The position numbers and the translations under genes were made by a program. A stretch of 64,000 nucleotides of DNA, from contig NZ_WSEN01000010.1 of the NCBI RefSeq assembly GCF_009758255.1, forward strand, positions 372,001 through 436,000. The letters run 5' to 3'. A model generated the notes under the pieces. The model was not told the origin of the DNA and made no database searches. It worked only from the letters and a program-made list of their open reading frames with translations. Position 1 is the stretch's first letter. Every line of letters begins with the position of its first letter. This DNA is from Microbacterium sp. MAH-37. Lineage in GTDB: Bacteria > Actinomycetota > Actinomycetes > Actinomycetales > Microbacteriaceae. This document shows, in pieces, positions 8,472 through 16,256 of the stretch.

Positions 8472-9277
8472 CACGGCGCGAACTCGTCGGCGGCGTGCGG
8501 CAGGGTGAAGTGCGAGACCACCTCGATCAGGGCGTCCACCGTCTGCTTGTCGGCGATCGCCCAGATCGGCAGACCGACCTTGCGCGCGTCGGTCGCGGTG
8601 CGCGGTCCGATCGCTGCGAGCAGGGTGGTGTCGGGGATCTCGGGGAACTGCTCTCGCACCTGCCGTGCCACGGAACCGCTGGTGATGAGGATGGCATTGA
8701 TGCGACCGTTCAGCACGTCGCGGTGGATGCGATCCGTGACCGGGACGCCCACGGTGCGGTAGGCGACGATGCTGTCGACCAGATGCCCCGCGTCCGCCAG
8801 CATGTCGGTGAGCACCGGCTTGGCGATCTCGCTGCGCAGCGTCAGGATGCGGCGGGGCTCGGCCTCGAGCGAGATGATCTGCTCGGCCATGCCGGCGGCG
8901 GAGTTGTCCGACTCGGGGATCATCTCGACCTCGTAGCCGACCGCCTGCAGAGCGGTCGCCGTGGTCTCTCCGACCGCCGCGACCTTGGTGCTGCGAGGGA
9001 TCGTGACGCGATGGGCGAAGAGCACATCGACGGTCGTCGCACTGGTGATCGTCAGCCAGTCGTACTCGCCGGCTTCGAGACGGGCCAGTGCGTCGTCCAG
9101 CGCCTGCTGGTCGGTCGTCGGGGCGAAGTTGATCAGCGGCGCGACCACCGGGACGGCGCCCTGCGCCCGCAGACTCGCCGCGACCCCGTCACCCCAGGGA
9201 CCGCCGCGGGGCACGAGGACGCGCCAGCCGCTCAGGGGCTTGTCCGGCGGGGCCGGGATCGAATCGGTAGAAGTCAT
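8471..9277 (-). CDS. hemD: uroporphyrinogen-III synthase
   Basis: HemD closes hydroxymethylbilane to uroporphyrinogen III with inversion of ring D. The 268-residue protein has the family's weakly conserved two-domain pattern: N-terminal WRVLVPRGG, the YDWLTITSATTVD segment near residue 75, and a late ITSGSVARQV segment. Position supports the call: its ATG at 9277 lies 6 bases after the hemC stop, so the two are co-transcribed. Both act in sequence on the same unstable tetrapyrrole intermediate. Confidence 0.9.
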   Translation of the reverse strand: MTSTDSIPAPPDKPLSGWRVLVPRGGPWGDGVAASLRAQGAVPVVAPLINFAPTTDQQALDDALARLEAGEYDWLTITSATTVDVLFAHRVTIPRSTKVAAVGETTATALQAVGYEVEMIPESDNSAAGMAEQIISLEAEPRRILTLRSEIAKPVLTDMLADAGHLVDSIVAYRTVGVPVTDRIHRDVLNGRINAILITSGSVARQVREQFPEIPDTTLLAAIGPRTATDARKVGLPIWAIADKQTVDALIEVVSHFTLPHAADEFAP

Positions 9278-9283
9278 TCAGCA

Positions 9284-10270
9284 TCACTCTCGCGGGAGGA
9301 GGTCGGCCGCCCCCTGTTCGAGCAGCCGATGAGCCGCAGACATGCCGAACACGCGCGCCGCGTGCATCGGGTCTGCACCATCGGCAGCATCCGCGCCGTT
9401 GCCGCTGCCGTTCCGACGAATATACCCCTCGTCCAGGATCTCTGTGACGTCGATGTCCAACCGGCGCCCGCCGTCGGGTGCGAACACCGCTGCCCGCAGG
9501 TGCAGTCCGGCATCGGTCTGCACGGCGTGCGCGGCCATCGGCGCCTGGCATCCGGCGTCGAGCCCCGCGAGAACCGCGCGCTCCGCGGTGACCGCGATAC
9601 GGGTGGCCTCATCGTCGAGCTCGGCCAGCCAGCCCCGCAGGTCATCCGGCGCGATCTCCGTGGTCTCGACCGCGAGGGCGCCCTGCCCCGGCGCGGTGGG
9701 CCAGTCCGCCAGCTCGAGGTCCTCGCGGTGCAGCGGGCTGTCTGCGCCGAGGCGGGAGAGGCCGGCGGCGGCCAGGATCACGGCATCCAGCTCGCCGGAT
9801 GCCACGCGCTCCAGCCGCGAGTCGACATTGCCGCGGATGTCCACGACCTCAGCGCCCGGGTTGCGGCGGCGCACCTGCGCGATCCGGCGCGGGGCGCCGG
9901 TGCCGACCCTGCTTCCGGCCGGCAGCTCGGCCAGCGGAGTGCCGTCGCGCGTGATGACGACGTCGCGGGCGTCGACCCGCGCCGGCGTCGCCGCGATCAC
10001 CAGGCCGGCCGGCTGCGCGGTCGGCAGATCCTTCAGCGAGTGCACCAGCAGGTCGCACTCGCCCCGCAGCAGCGCCTCGCGCAGCCGGGTGGCGAACACC
10101 CCCTGCCCGCCGATCTCGGAGAGGGACGCCCGGTTGGTGTCGCCCTCGGAGACGACGGGGACCAGCTCGACCGGATGCCCGGAGATCTTCTGCAGCGCTG
10201 CGGCGACGTGACCCGACTGGGCCTGGGCCAGCGCACTACGGCGGGTTCCGAGACGGATGACGGTGCTCAT
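9284..10270 (-). CDS. hemC: hydroxymethylbilane synthase (porphobilinogen deaminase)
   Basis: HemC polymerises four porphobilinogens into hydroxymethylbilane, building on a dipyrromethane cofactor attached to Cys241 (AGCQAPMAAHA). Conserved stretches include LGTRRSALAQAQ at the N-terminus, HSLKDLPT near 78-84 and RRIAQVRRRNP. At 328 residues it is full length. The ATG at 10270 comes 4 bases after the hemQ stop, and the gene ends 6 bases before hemD, so hemQ-hemC-hemD is a tight operon. Confidence 0.95.
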   Translation of the reverse strand: MSTVIRLGTRRSALAQAQSGHVAAALQKISGHPVELVPVVSEGDTNRASLSEIGGQGVFATRLREALLRGECDLLVHSLKDLPTAQPAGLVIAATPARVDARDVVITRDGTPLAELPAGSRVGTGAPRRIAQVRRRNPGAEVVDIRGNVDSRLERVASGELDAVILAAAGLSRLGADSPLHREDLELADWPTAPGQGALAVETTEIAPDDLRGWLAELDDEATRIAVTAERAVLAGLDAGCQAPMAAHAVQTDAGLHLRAAVFAPDGGRRLDIDVTEILDEGYIRRNGSGNGADAADGADPMHAARVFGMSAAHRLLEQGAADLLPRE

Positions 10271-10274
10271 CGGA

Positions 10275-10952
10275 TCACTGCAGCACGTCGGCGATCTCGT
10301 CGAGGCGGAGTCGGCGACCGGTGTAGAACGGCACTTCCTCCTTCACGTACCGTCGAGCGTCGGTGTAGCGCAGGTCGCGCATCAGGTCGACGAGCTCGGT
10401 GACGTCGTCAGCCTCGAGCGGCAGCAGCCACTCGTAGTCGCCGAGCGCGAACGCCGCCACGGTGTTCGCGATGACGCCGGTGAACGCCGCGCCCTTCCGG
10501 CCATGGTCGGCGAGCATCTTGCGACGCTCGGCCTCGTCGGCCAGGTACCACTCGGGCGTGCGCACGAACGGGTAGAGACACAGCCACTGCTTCGGCTCGA
10601 TGCCACGCAGGAAGCCGGGCACGTGCTGACGATTGAACTCGGCGTCGCGGTGCACGCCCATCACGTTCCACACCGGCAGCAGCGGCCGGAGCAGCTCGGT
10701 GCGGCGCAGGCGGCGCAGTGCGCGCTGCAGCTCTTCCGCGGTGGGGCCGTGCAGCCACACCATGAGGTCGGCCTCGGCCTTCAGCCCGCTGACGTCGTAG
10801 AAGCCGCGGACGGTGACGCCGGAGTCCTCGATGTGGCCGACGATGGTCTCGAGCTCGGTCGAGTCGGGGTCTGCCTGCGGAGCGTCGGGGTTGCGACCCC
10901 ACACCGCCCAGAGGGTGAAGCCGGAAGGGGAGGATTCGGTCTCATCGGACAT
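10275..10952 (-). CDS. hemQ: coproheme decarboxylase HemQ (ChdC)
   Basis: HemQ performs the last step of the coproporphyrin-dependent pathway, oxidatively decarboxylating coproheme III to haem b. The 225-residue protein has the actinobacterial HemQ signature YPFVRTPEWY with catalytic Tyr127, and a probable axial His150 in LADHGRKG. The ATG at 10952 has CAGACT six bases upstream (minus strand), a possible weak -10 for a leaderless message. It heads the hemQ-hemC-hemD run. The presence of HemQ implies that haem is made via coproporphyrin, which requires the ferrochelatase CpfC, encoded elsewhere. Confidence 0.93.
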   Translation of the reverse strand: MSDETESSPSGFTLWAVWGRNPDAPQADPDSTELETIVGHIEDSGVTVRGFYDVSGLKAEADLMVWLHGPTAEELQRALRRLRRTELLRPLLPVWNVMGVHRDAEFNRQHVPGFLRGIEPKQWLCLYPFVRTPEWYLADEAERRKMLADHGRKGAAFTGVIANTVAAFALGDYEWLLPLEADDVTELVDLMRDLRYTDARRYVKEEVPFYTGRRLRLDEIADVLQ

Positions 10953-10992
10953 GCATCCAGTCTGCCCCTTCGGGGCGGAGACGGCGAACCCG

Positions 10993-11271
10993 CTACTTGG
11001 ATGCCGCGCGCGCGATCACCCAGACGATGCCGCCCACGGTCACTGCGACGCCGATCACGGCGGCGACGGCTCCGACGGGGTTCTTCTTCGCGAACACGCG
11101 CGCCTTGGCGATGCCGCGTTGCGAGGCCTGCTCGACCCGGCGCGGCACATTGGCCTTCACCTCGATCGCGGCCAAGGCCGCCTTCAGCTCGGCGCGAGCC
11201 GATGCCACCGGGTCGGTGATGCCGTAGGCCACGGCCGTGCGGGGCAGCGGAGTCTGATCAGAATTCGTCAT
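10993..11271 (-). CDS. DUF3618-like small membrane protein
   Basis: A 92-residue protein. The N-terminal part (VASARAELKAALAAIEVKAN) resembles the DUF3618 helix found beside actinobacterial holin-like proteins, and there is one C-terminal membrane segment (AVAAVIGVAVTVGGIVWVIA). The ATG at 11271 overlaps the 3' end of the upstream holin-like gene by 14 bases and is preferred over an in-frame start at 11295. It is the third gene of a three-gene membrane operon lodged between hemY and hemQ. Such trios are usually linked to cell-envelope stress, but no specific role is known. Confidence 0.75.
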   Translation of the reverse strand: MTNSDQTPLPRTAVAYGITDPVASARAELKAALAAIEVKANVPRRVEQASQRGIAKARVFAKKNPVGAVAAVIGVAVTVGGIVWVIARAASK

Positions 11272-11689
11272 CAGCGACCTCCCGGGGGCGCTCATCGCCG
11301 GCCTCGCGGACGAGGCGGATGTCTTCGGACACGGCCTGCGCAGGGTTCTCGCGCTTCGTCAGCTTGCGGAATCGCAGCACGCCCAGCAGTCCGAAGACGA
11401 GGACGGCCAGGATCAGGATGCCGAACACGACGAGCGCCGAGGCCCACACGGGCATCCACGAGGCGATACCGGCGATCGCGAACGTCAGGATGACCGGGAT
11501 CGCCCAGAACAGGAAGAACAGCGCGACGACGAACCAGAGGCCGCCCATGCCGGCGTCCTTGGAGGTCTTACGCACCCACGCCTTGCCGGCGTCGATCTCG
11601 GCCTTGACCAGGTTCGACACCAGGTCCGGCATGTCGCCGAGCAGCGTCAGCAGGCTGTCGTCGGCGCGATCCCGATACCCCCGGGCCAT
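11258..11689 (-). CDS. phage-holin superfamily III-like membrane protein
   Basis: A 143-residue protein. The amphipathic N-terminus (GDMPDLVSNLVKAEIDAGKA) and two adjacent membrane segments near residues 50-105 are typical of the actinobacterial holin-X family (PF07332). Despite the name these are chromosomal envelope proteins of unclear role, and no other phage gene is nearby. The start lies 1 base past the stop of the upstream YtxH-like gene, and the end overlaps the downstream DUF3618-like gene, so the three are co-translated. Confidence 0.8.
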   Translation of the reverse strand: MARGYRDRADDSLLTLLGDMPDLVSNLVKAEIDAGKAWVRKTSKDAGMGGLWFVVALFFLFWAIPVILTFAIAGIASWMPVWASALVVFGILILAVLVFGLLGVLRFRKLTKRENPAQAVSEDIRLVREAGDERPREVADDEF

Positions 11690-11690
11690 C

Positions 11691-12092
11691 TCAGTCGCCC
11701 TTGCTCCTGGCGGCAGGCTTGGCGGCCTTCGCCTGCTTCACTTCGTCTCGCTCCGCTCGCTCAGCACGGCGCACCGCATCCTCCGCGGCATCGGCGACGT
11801 CGTCGACCGCATCCTTCGCGGTGTCGATCACGGAGTCGAGCTTCTGGCCGGGCGTGCCCGAGGTCGACGCGGAGCGCACCACGCGCACCGCACCGTCCCA
11901 CAGCGCCTGCGGCACCGCCGCGGCCTTCGCCTTGGCGAAGTCCTGCACCCTGGTGACCTGCTGCTGCACGGGGTCGAGGTGCCAGACCTTCAGCCACTGC
12001 GTCTTGATCTGCTCATAGCGCTCCCGCCCCGCACGAGTGCCGAGCACATAACCCACGCCGAGTCCGACGACGAGTCCGATCTTCCCCTTCAT
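11691..12092 (-). CDS. YtxH-like protein with Ala/Asp/Lys-rich helical tail
   Basis: A 133-residue protein with one N-terminal glycine-rich membrane segment (IGLVVGLGVGYVLGTRAG), then a long charged helical tail. The ATG at 12092 is chosen because the upstream 32 codons look non-coding and the family starts at this membrane segment. Near the end, the codons for AERAERDE come from a 24-base interspersed repeat (11741-11764), so part of the tail appears to derive from a repeat insertion. First gene of the YtxH/holin/DUF3618 trio. Confidence 0.75.
   Translation of the reverse strand: MKGKIGLVVGLGVGYVLGTRAGRERYEQIKTQWLKVWHLDPVQQQVTRVQDFAKAKAAAVPQALWDGAVRVVRSASTSGTPGQKLDSVIDTAKDAVDDVADAAEDAVRRAERAERDEVKQAKAAKPAARSKGD
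11741..11764. repeat. CTTCGTCTCGCTCCGCTCGC-type repeat, copy 2, inside a gene
   Basis: The same 24 bases as at 7353-7376, here in frame within the tail of the YtxH-like protein, read from the complementary strand as an Ala-Glu-Arg-rich segment. Confidence 0.5.
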
Positions 12093-12200
12093 CGGGGGCC
12101 TCCTGACTGTTGTTGCGGCTGGCGGCGGCGGCCGACCAGGACTCCCAGCGTAACGCTGTATTCCGTTTTCGGCATCTACCCGCGTCACACTGACGTCACA

Positions 12201-13661
12201 TCAGCCGAACAGCAGCGCCCGTCGCAGCCTGTCGGTCTCGGAGACGGCGTCCGGAACGACCTGTGCGAGTCCGGTCCCGGCGAGCCACGCGCCCACTGCC
12301 GCCACACCGGGGACGGCGCGCACGGCCGCCCGCGCCGCGGTGCGCCGCTGGGCGGAGCCGATGACGGATGCCGGCTGCGCCTGCACATGGCGCGCGCGAT
12401 GCGCGCCGACGAGCTGCTCAGGGCGCAGCGTCATCCCGAGCATCGCGGATGCCTCGGCGAGCGCCAGCTGCGCGGCATCCGCGTCGTCCAGTGCGGCGGT
12501 CGCCGGGGTCTCGCCCTGGCTTCCGAACGACACCCGCACGACGTGCCGGCCGGCCGCCGCCTCGCGCAGCCAGCCCCACTTGACCGTCGAGTGCGTCAGC
12601 GCCTTCGCCACGCGGCTGCCGGGCACCGTGAGCACTCCGGTGCCGCGCGGAGCGGCGTCGAGCTCGGGAGCGTCCAGCACCAGCGTGACGATCTCGATCT
12701 CCGGCGCGACGGCCGGCGCGCCCAGGTCAGCGTGCCCTGTGAGCAGTGTGCGCGCAGCGGGCTCTGAGGTCGCGACGATCACGGCATCCGCGCGCAGTTC
12801 CTCGGTGGCCGACTCGTCGTCCTCCGCGAAGCTCTCCCCCCGCACGGTCCAGGCCTTGCCGTCGCGAGTGAGCTGCTCGGCGTGCACGCCGGTGCGGATC
12901 CGGACCCCCAGGTCCTCCAGATCGGCACGCAGCGCGTCGACCAGCGTGCTCATCCCGCCGACGAGTCCCTCGACGGCGGAACCGGGCGCCTTTCCCTTCT
13001 CCTCCCGGTCGGCACGCAGCAGCGCCACGGCTCCAGAGAGCGATCCGGCGCGTGTGAGCGCGGCGCTCAGGCCCGGAGCGACGGCCTCGACGTCGACGTC
13101 GTCCGGATGCGCGGAGTACACGCCCGCGGTGACGGGCGCGACCAGCCGGTCGCGCACCCTCTCCCCCATCCGCGTGGCGACGAGCTTGCCGAGGCTCTTC
13201 TCATGCCCGATCGTGAGCGGCGGCCGAAGCCGGTCGACGTAGGCGCGCCACACCCCCCGGGTGCCGATGACCCGCCGCACGCCCTCCTGGAACGGGTTCT
13301 CGGGGATGCCGAGCATGCCGCCCTTCGGTATCGGTGCGGCTCCCACGCCGGGGATGCCGTCGATCCAGGCTCCGCCGCCCTCGGGCGTGACGATGCTGCC
13401 GCCGAGGCCGAGCTCGGTCACGAGGGCGCGCACGTGTCCGCCACGGGTCGCGTAGCTCTCCGCGCCGGCGTCGACGACGAGCCCCTCGACCTCGGCGCGG
13501 CGGATCGCACCGCCGAGCTGCTCGGAGGCCTCGAGCAGTGTGACGGACATCCCGACCTTCGCGCACTCGCGGGCGGCCACCAGCCCGCCGATGCCGCCAC
13601 CGATCACGACGACGTGCTGCTCGGCCGCGCGGGCCGCGAGTTCAGGAGTGTGGTCGGTCAT
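12201..13661 (-). CDS. hemY: coproporphyrinogen/protoporphyrinogen III oxidase (HemY type)
   Basis: An FAD-dependent oxidase of 486 residues. In Gram-positive bacteria that have HemQ this enzyme converts coproporphyrinogen III to coproporphyrin III. The dinucleotide-binding motif GGGIGG is at 21-26, followed by LLEASEQLGGAI where the ribose-binding glutamate sits. The C-terminus has the second FAD segment (GVAAVGAWLAGTGLAQVV). The ATG at 13661 is supported by distance to the FAD motif. Unusually it is not next to hemE: the calpain-like module lies between them. Confidence 0.92.
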   Translation of the reverse strand: MTDHTPELAARAAEQHVVVIGGGIGGLVAARECAKVGMSVTLLEASEQLGGAIRRAEVEGLVVDAGAESYATRGGHVRALVTELGLGGSIVTPEGGGAWIDGIPGVGAAPIPKGGMLGIPENPFQEGVRRVIGTRGVWRAYVDRLRPPLTIGHEKSLGKLVATRMGERVRDRLVAPVTAGVYSAHPDDVDVEAVAPGLSAALTRAGSLSGAVALLRADREEKGKAPGSAVEGLVGGMSTLVDALRADLEDLGVRIRTGVHAEQLTRDGKAWTVRGESFAEDDESATEELRADAVIVATSEPAARTLLTGHADLGAPAVAPEIEIVTLVLDAPELDAAPRGTGVLTVPGSRVAKALTHSTVKWGWLREAAAGRHVVRVSFGSQGETPATAALDDADAAQLALAEASAMLGMTLRPEQLVGAHRARHVQAQPASVIGSAQRRTAARAAVRAVPGVAAVGAWLAGTGLAQVVPDAVSETDRLRRALLFG

Positions 13662-13721
13662 GCATCCATCCTCACACCCGCATCCGATGCACGAGCCGGG
13701 AGAAAGGGCGGATGCCGGCGC

Positions 13722-14570
13722 TCAGTCGCCCTTCGGGATCTGGCGGCGGTTGATCTGACTCGGTTCGGTGGTGTTGATGACCGTCGGCGTCCCGCTCGAG
13801 GTGTCGATGAAGAACACCCCGGTCTGGCCCTCGCTGATCGGGAACGCCCAGGTGCCGCCCGGCACATCCGGCTGCGGGCCCTGCACCACGTCGAGGGGCT
13901 CCGGCATCTGCCCCTTGATCACCTCGATGGGCGTCAGGGTGGCTGCCGAGGAGAAGTCGACCCGCGGCGTCCGCCAGATCACCGCATCCGGATCGCCTTC
14001 GACGCCGGCGAACACGATGATGTCGGCTTCATCGGCCCACTCCGCGAGCTGCGCCCTGGTCGCGTTCGGGATGCGGTCCGACTGCCCGGCCAGCACGCGC
14101 GCGAAGGCCCGCTGGGCACCGGAGTCGTCGTGCAGGCCGACATGCCCCAGCAGCTCGTAGCCCTCACCGGTGCTCTTCAGCACGAGGACTCCCTCGTGCT
14201 TGGCGTCGTAGGAGTCGTTCACCTCATCAACGAGGGCGTAATAGGTGCCCTCGGGCTTCGTGACGGTGATGCTCTCCGGCGCATCGCCCTTCATGACCTT
14301 GCTGACGCGCACCGTGGCCGTCTGCTCGGGGAAGGCATCCTGGTCGACGTCCGTGATCTGGGGGTCGACGGACTCGACCTCGCCGTACACGATGAGGTCG
14401 GCGTCGGACACCAGCTGGCCGATCGGCTCTGACGGATTCGGATCCTGCACCTCTGCAGTGGACGACGAACGGGGGGTGGGCATCGGATCCTCCTCTGGGA
14501 CGGCACTGCACGCGGTCAGCGTCAGGGCGACGGACGCCACGACGACGAGGCCCGCTCTCTTCGCGATCAT
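13722..14570 (-). CDS. secreted lipoprotein of the protease module
   Basis: A 282-residue protein starting with a lipoprotein signal peptide (lipobox LTAC, Cys21), so it is probably anchored on the outer face of the membrane. The mature part holds two similar beta-rich halves: SDADLIVYGEVESVDP then VSKVMKGDAP, and EADIIVFAGVEGDP then IEVIKGQMP. This suggests an internally duplicated fold. Its ATG (14570) overlaps the protease stop by 4 bases, a sign of coupled translation. No family is recognised. Its position invites the idea that it partners or restrains the protease, for example as an immunity protein. That is inference. Confidence 0.8.
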   Translation of the reverse strand: MIAKRAGLVVVASVALTLTACSAVPEEDPMPTPRSSSTAEVQDPNPSEPIGQLVSDADLIVYGEVESVDPQITDVDQDAFPEQTATVRVSKVMKGDAPESITVTKPEGTYYALVDEVNDSYDAKHEGVLVLKSTGEGYELLGHVGLHDDSGAQRAFARVLAGQSDRIPNATRAQLAEWADEADIIVFAGVEGDPDAVIWRTPRVDFSSAATLTPIEVIKGQMPEPLDVVQGPQPDVPGGTWAFPISEGQTGVFFIDTSSGTPTVINTTEPSQINRRQIPKGD

Positions 14571-15886
14571 CTCTTCCCGACCTCGACGACATTGAACGAC
14601 TTCGTGAACTCGTCCATGCTCATGGTGAACGTGCCGTCCGGCGGGTCGGCCAGCTCGCCGCCCGCGGCGCGGATCTCGGCTTCGTGCTGATTGTTGTGAC
14701 CCCACGGATTGCGGATGACGACCATCTTCTCGCCGTTCACCTCGTAGGCGTCCAGCACGGTGAGGGCGTGTCCGCCGTCTTCGAAGCCGAGCTGCCCGTG
14801 CTGCGCGCTCGCGACCACAGGGCGTCCGTCGTCCAGCGCCTCGTCGATGTCTTCGTAGCTGTCGGCGACATCGTTCCCGCCGGTGAGCCAGTCCCACATG
14901 CCGCCGTCGTGGTCTTTCACGTCGGCGTCCTCGCCGTAGATGTCCTCCATGACGTCGCGCGCCCAGCCGCCGTCGTTCAGGTCTTCGTAGCCGATCCTGT
15001 TCTCGTAGGCGCCCTCCATGATCCGCACCCACAGCGCCTGATCGGTGTCGGAGATCTGGTCCTGCGTGACGACCACGTCCCCGTCGGCGAAGTGCACGGT
15101 GTACGTGCCGTCACCGTTGTCTGTGATCATCTCCATGATCTTGTCGGGGTCGACGTTCGCGATGCCGGCCAGGGTCGCGAGCAGGTAGCAGTCCCCGATG
15201 CCGCCCTGACGCACATCATCGGGGCACGGGAAGCCGTTCGGATAGAGCGCCGGGTCGCCGACCGGCGGAAGCTCCTCGCCATCGCGGATCCTCCCGAGAC
15301 GCGGGTCGGTCAGCGAAGCGACCGCCGTGTCGTAGCAGTCACGCCAGTCGACGAAGCGGTTGTTCCACTGCACGGCGACGGCGTCCCACTCCGACTGCGC
15401 ATCCTGGGAGGCCGAGAGCAGCCTGTTATAGGCGGCGTTCTGGTCGTCGTAGTCCTCGGCTGCCGGGTCGGGTTCATCCGCACCCCTCGCCGCCGCCACG
15501 GCGGCGTTCTTCGCCTGCCAGGCCTCCTTGCACGACACGGCCAGCGCGTTGAGGGCGTTCTGGTGATCCTCCGTCGCCTCGCCATAGGCGCGCAGGGCAG
15601 CGCCGACCGGCCAGTAGATCGCACCGGCGACGGCGAGCATCTGGGCGGAGTCGCCGATCGCGGAACGCAGCTTGTCCACCGCTTCGCCCGATACAGCCCA
15701 CTGCGACATCTCGGCCTCGGCGAGCATCTTCAGCTGAGCGCTGACCGAGCCCATCAGGCTGCCGTAGGTCTCCATCCGATGCCCGTTCGCTCGCACGGTC
15801 TGCGGCTCACCGGTCATGGTGCGGATCTGCTCGCCGACGCCGAACGCCTCGCCTGCAGTGCCGGCGTCCACCTGCTCGTGCGCCAT
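14567..15886 (-). CDS. calpain-like (family C2) cysteine protease with WXG/LXG-like N-terminus
   Basis: A 439-residue protein. Residues 210-435 contain a complete calpain-type triad: Cys233 in QGGIGDCYLLATL, His373 in DGGHALTVLDAY and Asn393 in IRNPWGHN. The first 190 residues are helical, Ala-rich and lack a Sec signal. They resemble the WXG100/LXG-type N-termini of type VII-secreted effectors (for example a QWAVSG turn near 62-67). The start ATG 15886 directly follows the stop of the WXG100-like gene, and the stop overlaps the lipoprotein start. Calpain-like domains are known in bacterial polymorphic toxins, so an exported effector is plausible; an internal protease cannot be excluded. Confidence 0.85.
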   Translation of the reverse strand: MAHEQVDAGTAGEAFGVGEQIRTMTGEPQTVRANGHRMETYGSLMGSVSAQLKMLAEAEMSQWAVSGEAVDKLRSAIGDSAQMLAVAGAIYWPVGAALRAYGEATEDHQNALNALAVSCKEAWQAKNAAVAAARGADEPDPAAEDYDDQNAAYNRLLSASQDAQSEWDAVAVQWNNRFVDWRDCYDTAVASLTDPRLGRIRDGEELPPVGDPALYPNGFPCPDDVRQGGIGDCYLLATLAGIANVDPDKIMEMITDNGDGTYTVHFADGDVVVTQDQISDTDQALWVRIMEGAYENRIGYEDLNDGGWARDVMEDIYGEDADVKDHDGGMWDWLTGGNDVADSYEDIDEALDDGRPVVASAQHGQLGFEDGGHALTVLDAYEVNGEKMVVIRNPWGHNNQHEAEIRAAGGELADPPDGTFTMSMDEFTKSFNVVEVGKR

Positions 15887-15888
15887 GG

Positions 15889-16170
15889 TCAGGCCCCCTC
15901 GTCCAGGTCGCTGTACGACTCGATCACGACGTCGAGGTGCGTGCCGATGCCGTCGAGCGTTGCGATCAGGTCGTCGCGCTTCGGCTCCCATGAGCCGCGG
16001 AAGTCGGATGCCAGCGAGCCGAGCTGCGGACGCTCGTACGGCGCGCCGATGGCACCCGCCACATCACCGGTGCGCTCCGGCGCGTCCTCCAGTTCCGCGA
16101 TGATCTGCGTGATCGACTCGCGGACACTGCTCAGCAGGTCGTAGTCGATCTTGACCTTTTCGGCGACCAT
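15889..16170 (-). CDS. WXG100-like small protein
   Basis: A 93-residue helical protein with no signal peptide. It has a central turn GSWEPK (Trp61) and ends with YSDLD (86-90), which matches the YxxxD/E secretion signal of type VII (ESX) substrates. The WxG itself is not exact. The ATG at 16170 is favoured because upstream codons show no helical pattern. It is the first gene of the three-gene operon, 2 bases before the protease. In related systems such proteins pair with and help export the larger effector. No ESX secretion machinery is encoded in this window. Confidence 0.7.
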   Translation of the reverse strand: MVAEKVKIDYDLLSSVRESITQIIAELEDAPERTGDVAGAIGAPYERPQLGSLASDFRGSWEPKRDDLIATLDGIGTHLDVVIESYSDLDEGA

Positions 16171-16223
16171 TCGGCACTCCCCCGGATTCAACTCCCTGTC
16201 ACGGTAGCCGACCGGTGGGTGCA

Positions 16224-16251
16224 CGCCCATGGGGAGAACTCCCCATGGGCG
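16224..16251 (-). terminator. strong hemE terminator hairpin
   Basis: CGCCCATGGGGAG (16224-16236) and CTCCCCATGGGCG (16239-16251) form a perfect 13-bp stem with a 2-base loop. It lies immediately past the hemE stop and before the WXG100-like gene, so the protease module is probably insulated from hemE transcription. Confidence 0.75.
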
Positions 16252-16256
16252 TCACC

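Noticed and set aside
10993-12092. Prophage remnant, suggested by the holin-like protein
   Set aside because: No other phage gene is present. This holin-like family is chromosomal in actinobacteria and stands with DUF3618 and YtxH-like partners.
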